NCBI GenBank assembly: GCA_002367255.1
Contig: DFBD01000076.1
Coordinates: 1 to 7,823 of the forward strand
Direction: 5' to 3'
DNA from: Rhodobacterales bacterium UBA3089
GTDB lineage: Bacteria; Pseudomonadota; Alphaproteobacteria; Rhodobacterales; Rhodobacteraceae
Length of the DNA: 7,823 nucleotides
Under the pieces are notes generated by a model. It ran no database searches. It was not told the origin of the DNA and saw nothing but the letters and a program-made list of their open reading frames with translations. The position numbers were made by a program, and so were the translations under genes. Shown piece by piece: positions 1-7,600 of the stretch (position 1 is its first letter; every line of letters begins with the position of its first letter).

Positions 1-435
1 CTGGGCGAGATGGGCGCGGAACAGCTGCTGGGTATGGGGGACATGCTTTACATGGCTGCCGGCGGTAAAGTTACGCGCGTGCATGGACCATTTGTATCGG
101 ACGAAGAGGTCGAAGAGATCGTGAGCTTCCTCAAGACGCAGGGCGAACCGACGTATGTATCCGGTGTTGTTGAGGGGCCAGAAGGCGATGCCGAGGCGAA
201 CGTTGATGCGTTGTTGGGTCTTGGTGGAAACACGGGCGGCGAGGATGCGCTTTACGACCAAGCTGTGCAAATCGTGGCGCGGGACCGAAAGTGTTCGACC
301 TCTTACATCCAGCGCAAACTGTCGATTGGCTATAACAAGGCCGCCAAGATCGTTGAAGAGATGGAAGAGAATGGCGTTGTCAGTCAGGCCAACCATGTTG
401 GAAAACGCGAAGTTCTGGTGCCGGAAATTCAATAG
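1..435 (+). CDS. ftsK: DNA translocase FtsK, C-terminal part (5' end outside window)
   Basis: This is the last 144 residues of FtsK, the septal ATP-driven DNA pump that clears chromosome termini during division and activates XerCD recombination at dif. The frame is open from base 1 and ends at TAG 433-435. Residues 1-50 finish the RecA-like motor (beta) domain, with the family-typical stretches GAEQLLG, GDMLYM and RVHGPFVSDEEV. Residues about 52-80 are an acidic, glycine-rich linker. Residues about 82-144 are the gamma winged-helix domain, which reads the polar KOPS sequences; its recognition region contains IGYNKAAK followed by EEMEENGVVS and then the GKREVLVP wing. Relative to the E. coli gamma domain (IGYNRAARIIE), the DNA-contact Asn (N112) and Glu (E119) are kept, while the contact Arg is Lys (K116). 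The N-terminal membrane domain and Walker motifs lie upstream of the window. Identification is secure; only completeness is unknown. Confidence 0.96.
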   Translation: MGEMGAEQLLGMGDMLYMAAGGKVTRVHGPFVSDEEVEEIVSFLKTQGEPTYVSGVVEGPEGDAEANVDALLGLGGNTGGEDALYDQAVQIVARDRKCSTSYIQRKLSIGYNKAAKIVEEMEENGVVSQANHVGKREVLVPEIQ

Positions 436-447
436 TCGCCGATATCC

Positions 448-459
448 GCTTATGTAAGC
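448..459. repeat. Short inverted repeat downstream of ftsK
   Basis: GCTTA and TAAGC flank a two-base centre (TG) just after the ftsK stop codon. A looser outer pairing, CGCC (437-440) with GGCG (463-466), could extend the structure. There is no T-tract after it, so it does not look like an intrinsic terminator. It may be a weak RNA hairpin or chance. It is the only structured element I see in the ftsK-lolA gap. Confidence 0.25.
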
Positions 460-469
460 ATTGGCGGGT

Positions 470-497
470 TTGAAATTCTGACGGGCAGGTATATGTT
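470..497 (+). promoter_or_regulatory. Possible sigma70-type promoter for lolA
   Basis: TTGAAA (470-475) and TATGTT (492-497) are separated by 16 bases and resemble -35 and -10 boxes. A start about seven bases after the -10 box would fall at or next to the lolA ATG at 504, giving a leaderless or nearly leaderless mRNA. That would fit the lack of a good Shine-Dalgarno sequence: only a GAG (498-500) three bases before the ATG, and an AGG about 14 bases away. This rests on pattern matching alone; lolA could instead be read through from ftsK. Confidence 0.25.
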
Positions 498-503
498 GAG
501 TCT

Positions 504-1118
504 ATGAAAAGACGTAATTTTATCATGGCGCTTGGCGCCGCTTCTCTGGTTTCGTTTGGCAGCACTGCCAGCGCCCAGAATGCCGTAGTGGACGAGCTGA
601 ACGCTTATCTGAACTCTCTGGTTTCCGCGCGGGCGCCTTTTACGCAGGAAAGTGCGGATGGGTCCACTGCTACCGGTACGTTCTATTTGCAAAAACCCGG
701 AAAGATGCGGTTTGAGTATGACGCACCCTCGCCGGCGTTACTGGTCGCGGATGGGCAGGCCTTGGCAATATTTGACAAAAAATCCAATCGTGGCCCGCAG
801 CGGTATCCGCAGTCCAGCACGCCGTTATCACTGCTGACACGGGAAAATATCGACATTACGCGCTCGAAGTTTGTACAAAAACTTGAGGCGGGTTCGACAC
901 AGATGCATCTAACGCTGTTTGATCCTGATGAGCCCGGAAACGGGTCTATTAAGATGATTTTTGAACGTAACCCGATGGCACTTGTCGAATGGATTGTCGT
1001 TGACGGTTCCGGTTTGGAATCGGTGGTTAAGCTGGGTACGCTGACGACGAATATCTCGCCAAGTAGCGCATTGTTCAGCATTCCGATGACCATCCGGGAA
1101 CTTGGGCAAGACAACTAA
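504..1118 (+). CDS. lolA: Outer membrane lipoprotein carrier protein LolA
   Basis: This gene encodes a 204-residue periplasmic chaperone that takes lipoproteins from the LolCDE transporter and ferries them to the outer membrane. Residues 1-24 form a signal peptide: K-R-R-N-F-I-M, a hydrophobic stretch, then A-S-A before the predicted cleavage at Gln25. The twin arginine followed by x-F-I resembles a Tat signal, although LolA is usually a Sec substrate. The mature part has the LolA pattern: an N-terminal helix ending in FTQ, the strand segment GTFYLQKPGKMRFEYDAP, then LLVADGQALAIFDKKSN, a TPLSLL segment, and the C-terminal strands EWIVVDGSG and SALFSIP. Its length is normal for the family. The ATG at 504 is the only start that gives a complete signal peptide, although its ribosome binding site is poor. 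Many alphaproteobacteria have no separate LolB, and LolA may also do the insertion step there; this window cannot test that. It follows ftsK by 68 bases. Confidence 0.93.
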   Translation: MKRRNFIMALGAASLVSFGSTASAQNAVVDELNAYLNSLVSARAPFTQESADGSTATGTFYLQKPGKMRFEYDAPSPALLVADGQALAIFDKKSNRGPQRYPQSSTPLSLLTRENIDITRSKFVQKLEAGSTQMHLTLFDPDEPGNGSIKMIFERNPMALVEWIVVDGSGLESVVKLGTLTTNISPSSALFSIPMTIRELGQDN

Positions 1119-1134
1119 AGCAGGGCTTGTTTTT
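1118..1134 (+). terminator. Very weak terminator-like hairpin after lolA
   Basis: AAGC and GCTT pair across an AGG loop (1118-1128), followed by G and five T residues (1130-1134). The four-base-pair stem is too short to be a convincing intrinsic terminator. The rest of the gap to tsaE holds two more small inverted repeats: GTTT/AAAC (1129-1140) and CGTTC/GAACG (1146-1161, six-base loop). I see no clear promoter for tsaE. The AT-rich TATAAA at 1134-1139 could serve as a -10 box but has no matching -35 box. Confidence 0.15.
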
Positions 1135-1186
1135 ATAAACGCCAGCGTTCAGAATCGAACGGGAATTGTTTCGACTGGGTGGCGCT

Positions 1187-1687
1187 TTGAAATACACGAA
1201 AACATTGGATACCGCAGACGACACCGCCGCGTTGGCGGTTGCGGTTTCCGCGCATCTTAAGGGTGGCGATTGCTTGCTGTTGTCCGGTCCGGTGGGGGCA
1301 GGCAAGACGCATTTCGCACGCTCGATCATTCAGGCGATGATGGCGCGGGACGGCGAGGTAGAAGATGTGCCTTCGCCAACCTTCACGCTGGTACAGGTTT
1401 ATGAAACCTCGATTGCAGAGGTATGGCACACGGATTTGTACCGCCTTACCCATGTTGATGAGCTGACCGAGTTGGGGCTGGATGACGCTTTTGAAACGGC
1501 GATTACGTTGGTGGAATGGCCAGACAGGCTGGGCTCGGCACGGCCTGAGCGGTATCTGGATTTGACGTTCTCCATGCCGGATATAGACTCGGATGTGCGG
1601 ATGCTGGATTTGGTTTCGGTCGGGGAGGGCTGGAATTGGTTGGACGAGGTTTTTAATAAAGCCGCCAAAACTACTAAACCGGTTTAA
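1187..1687 (+). CDS. tsaE: tRNA threonylcarbamoyladenosine biosynthesis ATPase TsaE
   Basis: TsaE is a cytoplasmic P-loop ATPase that works with TsaB and TsaD to make the t6A modification at position 37 of ANN-decoding tRNAs. From the start used here (166 residues), the Walker A motif GPVGAGKT is at about residues 34-41, followed by HFAR. Next come the family signature VPSPTFTLVQVYE, the HTDLYRL motif, and LGLDDAF...AITLVEWPDRL. Length is typical. The frame has no ATG or GTG upstream of the Walker motif; a TAA at 1136-1138 closes it upstream, leaving TTG 1166 or TTG 1187. I prefer 1187 because GGTGG lies four bases before it and the protein then begins about 33 residues before the P-loop, as in relatives. 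TTG 1166 would add seven residues and has no spaced ribosome binding site. The C-terminal tail is lysine/threonine-rich and not informative. addB follows within 26 bases. Confidence 0.93.
   Translation: MKYTKTLDTADDTAALAVAVSAHLKGGDCLLLSGPVGAGKTHFARSIIQAMMARDGEVEDVPSPTFTLVQVYETSIAEVWHTDLYRLTHVDELTELGLDDAFETAITLVEWPDRLGSARPERYLDLTFSMPDIDSDVRMLDLVSVGEGWNWLDEVFNKAAKTTKPV
1622..1629 (+). other. KOPS-like octamer (GGGNAGGG) inside tsaE
   Basis: GGGGAGGG matches the GGGNAGGG consensus read by the FtsK gamma domain in E. coli. It is the only match I found by eye on either strand. Seven fixed bases should occur about once in 7.8 kb over both strands by chance, and G-rich coding DNA raises that, so a role is not shown. 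Its orientation agrees with the direction of all genes here. Confidence 0.2.
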
Positions 1688-1700
1688 TGGTGTTAATTTC

Positions 1701-1705
1701 AGAGG
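1701..1705 (+). promoter_or_regulatory. Ribosome binding site for addB, supporting the TTG 1714 start
   Basis: AGAGG lies eight bases before TTG 1714, which is good Shine-Dalgarno spacing. The competing ATG at 1687, which overlaps the tsaE stop codon as TAATG, has no purine-rich motif in the 20 bases before it. This site is the main sequence reason to choose the TTG. Confidence 0.6.
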
Positions 1706-1713
1706 TATATCAA

Positions 1714-4623
1714 TTGTTTAGCCCACAAACGACACCACGCGTTTTTGCCCTGCCTTTAGGGGTCGATTTTTCGCAGGCGTTTGTTGATGGGATATTGGAG
1801 CGTCTGAAAGGTCAACCGCCCGAGGCCTTGGCCAAGGTTGTGATCTATGTGAACACCCGCCGCTCGGCACGCGGGATCGAGGCGATATTGGCAAGCAACG
1901 GCGCACGCTTATTGCCGGATATTCGCGTGGTAACGGACTTGGCGCAAGACAGGGCGATGCCGCTGGCCGCGCCTATTCCTGCGTTGCGTCGCAAGCTGAT
2001 AATCGCGCGATTGGTGGCGGCGTTTATTGAACAACAGCCAGATGTAGCCCCGCAATCTGCCGTGTTTGATCTGGCGGATAGCTTGGGCGCGCTGCTCGAC
2101 AGTTTTCAAGGGGAAGGCTTGGCGATGGATGCGCTCGCGGACATTGAGGTCGGCGGGCAGTCGGAACATTGGGAGCGCTCTAAAAAGTTCCTCGAAATCC
2201 TGAACGAATATTGGAACGACCATCGTCCCGACAATGCCCCCGACCCAGAGGAACGCCAACGTGCGGTGGCCCAAGGGTATGCAGTGCTGTGGGCCAAGTC
2301 CCCGCCAAAGCATCCGGTGATCGTGGCCGGTTCGACAGGGTCTCGTGGGGCCACGGCGGTGTTTATGCAAGCGGTTGCGGGGTTGCCGCAAGGCGCGGTT
2401 GTGTTGCCGGGGTTCGATTTTGATACGCCGCCGAACGCATGGGGGGCGATGGGGGCAGACCATCCGCAATACGGGTTCGGGCATTTGGCCAAGGCGTTGG
2501 ATTTCCCGTCTGAACCACCACTTTGGACGGAGGTGTCGCCAGCTCAGGTGACCCGCAACAAGCTGGTTTCACTGGCTTTGCGGCCAGCCCCTGTGACGGA
2601 TCAATGGTTGCAGGAAGGGCCGCATCTGGTCGACGATTTGCCCGATGCGTGCGACGGGATAACCCTGATAGAGGCCCCAAGCCAACGCGCCGAGGCCGAG
2701 GCGATAGCCATCCGCTTGCGCCGCGCCGCCGGCGATGGGCAAAAGGCGGCCTTGGTCACGCCTGACCGGGTTTTGGCACGCCGCGTTGCCTCGGTTCTGG
2801 CGCGGTGGGATATTTCACCGGACGATTCCGCTGGGCGGCCGTTACCATTGACGCCGCCGGGGGTATTTTTGCGCCGCTTGGTGGCGCTGGTTGGTTCGCC
2901 TTTGACGCCGGAAGGGTTGCTGGCGATCTTGAAGCACCCGCTTTGCGGCGGGGTTGCGGGGCGTTCGGAACACTTGCAAATGACGCGAAAGCTGGAGTTG
3001 GAAAAGCTGCGGGGCGGTGCGCCGTTTATTGACTGGGTGGATTTGGCGGATTGGGCTGAAAAGGCCGCAGCGACGCGCTGGATCGATGCCATACATGCCG
3101 CGTTGTTACCACTTCTAAACGCTGCGTCAGCGATGCCACTGTCAGATTGGATAACCTTGCACCGCAATGTGGCAGAGCGTTTGTCCGGTGGCTTGGATGA
3201 TGCTGGCCCGCTTTGGGAAAAAGAAGCTGGCGAGGCGGCGTTGAAGGCATTTGCTGCAATGGAGGAGGAATCCGCCTTTGGTGGTGTCCTTCCCGTGGTG
3301 CAGTATCGTGCGCTGTTTCAATCGGTCCTAAATGAGAAGGATGTACACGAAAAAGCCTATCTGCCTCACCCAAACATTGCGATTTTGGGAACGCTTGAGG
3401 CGCGGGTGCAGTCAGCGGATTTGGTTATTCTGGGTGGCCTGAACGAGGGGATTTGGCCATCATCCCCGCAACCGGATCCATGGATGAGCAGGGACATGCG
3501 GCGCCAGATAGGGTTGCCATTGCCGGAGCGTCAAATCGGGCTCTCGGGGCATGACTTTCAGCAAGCGATTGCGGCACGGCAGGTAGTTCTGTCGCGGTCT
3601 ATCCGTGACGGGGATGCACAGACGGTGGCCTCGCGTTGGGTGATACGGTTATTGAATTTGTTAAGTGGGCTTGGCCCGGTTGGTACAACTGCACTGAACG
3701 ATATGCGCGCGCGGGGGGGGGATCTGCTGGGTTTGTCAGAAGCCATGAACTTGCCGGAACGGGATGTTGCGCCTGCCGTTCGGCCCTCGCCCAGCCCGCC
3801 TATTTCCGCGCGGCCTGATAAATTATCGGTAACGCGGGTCGAGACGTTGATACGTGACCCCTACACAATTTATGCCGAGAAGGTTTTGAAGCTTCGCGCA
3901 CTGGACCCGCCGGGAAAAGAGGCCGACGCAAGGGAGCGAGGTACAGCTTTGCACAAGGTATTAGAGGTGTTTGTCGAGCGCACCAAAGGCGGGTTGCCGG
4001 ACGATGCCGAGGCGGTTTTCATCGATGTCGCCCGCGAAGTTTTGGACGAATTTGTGCCATGGCCAAGCGTTCGGCGATTGTGGTTGGCGCGGCTTGGCAA
4101 GATCGCGGGCTGGTTCGTTGCGGGGGAACGTGTTCGGCGTGAACGGGCGGGTTTGTTAGCGCAAGAGGTTTCGGGAAAGCGGGCGATGGGTGGGTTCACA
4201 TTGACTGCCAAGGCGGATCGGATCGATATGCTGGCGAACGGCAGCTTCGCTATATACGACTATAAATCCGGTGGGTTGCCATCGAAAAAGCAGGCGAAAG
4301 AGTTCGCAGTGCAACTGCCGCTTGAAGGGGCAATTGCGCAGGCTGGTGGATTTGAGAAAATCGCCAAGGGGAAAATATCGCATCTGGAACTGATCGGTTT
4401 AGGTGCTGGTGGCAAAGAGCTGCCGCTGGATTTCACCGATACGGAAATTGATGAAATCTGGGGGCAATTGGGCGTGTTGATACAGGCCTTTGGCTCGGAA
4501 AAGATGGGCTATACGGCACATTTGCGGCCCGAACGTATTCAGTATTCCAGCGATTACGACCACCTTTCAAGGTTTGGCGAATGGCAGGATGGCGCCGAAT
4601 TCGAAGCGGAGGCTATGGAATGA
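1714..4623 (+). CDS. addB: Double-strand break repair protein AddB (helicase-like/nuclease subunit)
   Basis: AddB is one half of the AddAB helicase-nuclease, the RecBCD counterpart in alphaproteobacteria. It resects double-strand ends, and its nuclease cuts one strand before RecA loading. From TTG 1714 the protein has 969 residues, normal for this group, and begins directly with the family-typical TPRVFALPLGVDF (residues 7-19). An ATG at 1687 in the same frame would add nine residues (978 total). Residues about 1-650 are helicase-like but degenerate: I see no GxxGxGKT P-loop. GSTGSRGATA (206-215) and GLNEGIWP (575-582) are conserved AddB landmarks. The C-terminal RecB-type nuclease shows GTALHKVLE (His747), ADRID (Asp835, Asp838), DYK (849-851) and QLPLEGA (Gln867), so it should be active. 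Only two cysteines occur, both far upstream, so the Fe-S cluster of Firmicutes AddB is absent. A run of nine G (3713-3721) lies between the two parts. The stop codon overlaps the addA start. Confidence 0.95.
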   Translation: MFSPQTTPRVFALPLGVDFSQAFVDGILERLKGQPPEALAKVVIYVNTRRSARGIEAILASNGARLLPDIRVVTDLAQDRAMPLAAPIPALRRKLIIARLVAAFIEQQPDVAPQSAVFDLADSLGALLDSFQGEGLAMDALADIEVGGQSEHWERSKKFLEILNEYWNDHRPDNAPDPEERQRAVAQGYAVLWAKSPPKHPVIVAGSTGSRGATAVFMQAVAGLPQGAVVLPGFDFDTPPNAWGAMGADHPQYGFGHLAKALDFPSEPPLWTEVSPAQVTRNKLVSLALRPAPVTDQWLQEGPHLVDDLPDACDGITLIEAPSQRAEAEAIAIRLRRAAGDGQKAALVTPDRVLARRVASVLARWDISPDDSAGRPLPLTPPGVFLRRLVALVGSPLTPEGLLAILKHPLCGGVAGRSEHLQMTRKLELEKLRGGAPFIDWVDLADWAEKAAATRWIDAIHAALLPLLNAASAMPLSDWITLHRNVAERLSGGLDDAGPLWEKEAGEAALKAFAAMEEESAFGGVLPVVQYRALFQSVLNEKDVHEKAYLPHPNIAILGTLEARVQSADLVILGGLNEGIWPSSPQPDPWMSRDMRRQIGLPLPERQIGLSGHDFQQAIAARQVVLSRSIRDGDAQTVASRWVIRLLNLLSGLGPVGTTALNDMRARGGDLLGLSEAMNLPERDVAPAVRPSPSPPISARPDKLSVTRVETLIRDPYTIYAEKVLKLRALDPPGKEADARERGTALHKVLEVFVERTKGGLPDDAEAVFIDVAREVLDEFVPWPSVRRLWLARLGKIAGWFVAGERVRRERAGLLAQEVSGKRAMGGFTLTAKADRIDMLANGSFAIYDYKSGGLPSKKQAKEFAVQLPLEGAIAQAGGFEKIAKGKISHLELIGLGAGGKELPLDFTDTEIDEIWGQLGVLIQAFGSEKMGYTAHLRPERIQYSSDYDHLSRFGEWQDGAEFEAEAME
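3713..3721 (+). repeat. Homopolymer of nine G in addB
   Basis: Nine G in a row follow an alternating GC stretch (3705-3712) and encode the end of Arg667, then Gly668, Gly669 and the first base of Asp670. A gain of one G would run into a TGA at 3816-3818, and a loss of one G into a TGA at 3746-3748. Both would remove the whole nuclease domain. The frame is intact in the sequence as given. Confidence 0.9.
4608..4612 (+). promoter_or_regulatory. Ribosome binding site for addA inside the end of addB
   Basis: GGAGG lies seven bases before the addA ATG at 4620, within the last codons of addB. With the ATGA overlap of the addB stop and addA start (4620-4623), this predicts coupled translation of the two subunits. 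Confidence 0.75.
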
Positions 4624-7600
4624 ACGCAACCGAAAACGCCTCGGCGGCGCAGGTTCAGGCGGCGATTCCCGTTAACTCGACTTGGGTTTCGGCGAATGCC
4701 GGCTCTGGCAAAACGCGGGTATTGACCAACCGCGTGGCGCGGTTGTTGCTGGCCGGTTGTCCACCACAGAAAATCCTGTGTTTGACGTATACGAAAGCGG
4801 CAGCAGCGGAGATGCAGAACCGTCTTTTCGGCAGTCTGGGCGCATGGGCGATGAAACCGGATGCGGAACTGCGGGCGGAGCTGGAGGCGTTGGGCGAGGT
4901 CAATCTGGGTGCGGACCAATTGCGACTGGCGCGAACGCTGTTTGCCCGCGCGTTGGAGACACCGGGGGGCTTGAAAATCCAGACCATCCACTCGTTCTGC
5001 GGGGGGATTTTGCGGCGGTTTCCGCTGGAGGCCGGGGTCTCGCCACAATTTGTCGAGATGGAAGATCGTCAGGCGAAACAGCTGCGGTCCGAGATACTGG
5101 AAGAGATTGCGATTGACAGTGGCGCGGTTTTTGACGGCATCGCGTGGCATCTGACGGGTGACGATACGGAGGGATTGCTGGACGGCATTCTGAAACTACG
5201 CGCCGGATTCGGAACGTTTGATAATAATGCGATTGCGGCTGCGCTGGGGCATGAGGTAGGGCTGACGGATGACGGTATTCTGACAGCCGTAACGCAGGGG
5301 CTAAGCGACGGTGATATTGATCGGCTGGCCAAGGCGATGGCGGCGGGGGCTGCGACGGACCAGAAGCACTCGGTCAAGATTTATCAAGGCATGAAGGTGG
5401 GCGCGAGCGAGGCGCTGGACCTCTATGAAACGGTTTTCCTGAAGCAGGACGGAGAGCCGCGCATTGGGTCTTTTCCGACGAAAAAGGTGAAGGACGCGAA
5501 CCCCTGGGTGCCCGATATGTTGGACACGTTGAAAGCGAAAATGGTGATCGCGCGGGATCAACGGCTGGCGCGATCGGCGTTTGAACGGACGCGGGCGTTG
5601 CATGATTTCGCGGGCGAATTTCTGGGCCGCTATGACAAACGCAAAGCACTGTTGGGCAAGCTGGACTTTGAAGACCTGATCGAAAAGACACGGGGCTTGC
5701 TGGGCCGCTCAAACATGGCGGCATGGGTTTTGTATCGGTTGGACGGCGGGATTGACCATATTCTGGTGGATGAGGCGCAAGACACCTCGCCCGCGCAATG
5801 GGATATCGTGCGGATATTGGCCGAGGAGTTTCACGCCGGCGTCGAGGATCGCGAAACACCGCGAACCGTGTTTGTCGTTGGCGATGAAAAGCAGTCGATT
5901 TATTCGTTTCAGGGGGCCGATCCGAAAGCTTTTGGAAAGATGCGGACGTTGTTCCGGGATCGGCTCGCACAGGTTGCACAAACCTTGCATCAGACGGAGC
6001 TGTTGTATTCTTTCCGATCCGCCGCGCCTGTTTTGGCGGTGGTGGACAAGGTGTTTACGGGGGATGCGCGCGAAGGGCTGGAAGGCGAGATTTTGCATCG
6101 TGCGGTGAAGGATGATCTGCCCGGGCGGGTGGAGCTTTGGCCGTTTGTCGAGAAGCCCGAGAAGCCGGAGGAGAACCCGTGGTACATGCCGGTGGATTCA
6201 CGCACGCCGGATGATCCGCGTTTGATCTTGGCCGACGCAGTTGCTGCGCGGGTGTCGGGGCTGATTAAGACGCGACACGAGTTGCCGGGGGCCGGGCGGG
6301 CGGTGTCCGCTGGGGATTTCTTGATCTTGGTGCAAAGTCGTGGGCCATTATTTCATGCGATCATCAAGGGATTGAAAGCGCACGGCGTCGATGTGGCGGG
6401 TGCTGACCGGTTGAAGATTGTCGAAGAGATGGCGGTTAAGGATTTGTTAGCCTTGATGCAGTTTCTGGCAACACCGGAGGATGATTTATCGTTGGCGGCG
6501 GCGCTGCGATCGCCGTTATTTGGCCTGTCGGAACGGGATTTATATAAGCTTGCACAGGGGCGGAAGGGCACATTGTGGCAGTCGCTTTGGAACCATCGGG
6601 ATGATTGGCCCGAAGTGGTCGAGATGCTCGATAAACTGCAAGGGCAGGCGGATTTCATACGACCCTACGATCTGTTGGAACAAGTGTTAACGAAATACGA
6701 CGGGCGGCGGCAGCTGGTAGCGCGCCTTGGACATGAGGCCGAGGACGGGATTGACGAATTGTTAACGCAATCGCTGCGTTATGAAAGCGTTGAAGCGCCG
6801 TTGTTGACGGGGTTCCTGGGCTGGATCAACTCGGACGAGGTTGAGGTTAAACGGCAGATGGACGCTGCTGGTGACCGTGTTCGGGTGATGACGGTGCATG
6901 GCGCCAAGGGGCTGGAAGCGCCGATTGTGATTTTGCCGGATACGACAAAACGGGCGGAGGGCTTACATGCGCCGCAGGTGGTTGCGGTTGACGGGCTGCC
7001 CGTTTGGCGTGCGGGAACTTCGCCAAAATCGATTGTGGCAGTTGAGGAGTCGCGAAAACAATTGGTCCGCGAGGAGGCGCGGCGGTTGCTATATGTGGCC
7101 CTGACACGGGCCGAGCAGTGGCTGATAGTTTGCGGGGCTGGCACGTTGAGCAGGGATGGCGAAAGCTGGTTCCAGCGAGTCGAAACGGCGATGCAGGAAT
7201 GCGAGGCACAGGGCGTTGCTGCGCCGGATGGGTTGACGGGCGAGGCGCTGGTGCTGGAGCATAACTGGTGCGCCACATCTGTGAAAGCACAACCGGAAAT
7301 TACGGCCGGTAAGGTGATTTTACCAGAATATATGCAGTCACCCGTGCCATCGCCGGATCGCGTAGATACGATGCTCTCGCCGTCGCAATTGGGTGGTGCG
7401 CACGCCTTGGCGGGCGAGGGGGATGACGAGCAGACTGCGATGGAACGCGGCAGCCAAATTCACCAATTATTAGAGGTTTTGCCTGATATTGCGATCGCGG
7501 ATCGTGCTGATGCGGCGGAACGGATGCTGGATACGGGCAATTGGCGCGAAGTGTTCGACGAGGTTCAAGGCGTGCTGGATGCGCCGGAACTGGCGAAGGT

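Noticed and set aside
1147..1160. GTTC-N6-GAAC palindrome before tsaE as a LexA (SOS) site for the repair genes
   Set aside because: The alphaproteobacterial LexA box is a direct repeat, GTTC-N7-GTTC. This is an inverted repeat with six-base spacing, so it does not fit, and I saw no true box elsewhere by eye.
1687..1689. ATG overlapping the tsaE stop codon (TAATG) as the addB start
   Set aside because: Overlap coupling is plausible, but there is no ribosome binding site and the extra nine residues precede the usual family N-terminus. It is kept as the alternative start.
1909..2484. Antisense open frame of 191 codons inside addB
   Set aside because: It lies wholly opposite the conserved AddB N-terminal half, and its Arg/His-rich translation matches no family I recognise.
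4682..5116. Same-strand open frame of 144 codons within addA
   Set aside because: It is out of frame with addA, whose own frame here holds Walker A, motif Ia and TIHSFC; the alternative translation is Gly/Arg-rich with no domain.
4554..5150. Antisense open frame of 198 codons over the addB-addA junction
   Set aside because: It crosses the 3' end of addB and the Walker A region of addA; the translation is low-complexity (Arg, Gln, Pro) and is best explained as a shadow.
5374..5979. Antisense open frame of 201 codons inside addA
   Set aside because: It is opposite a gene with all helicase motifs in order, its translation is rich in Arg, Pro and Ser as expected for a shadow of GC-rich coding DNA, and it shows no recognisable domain.
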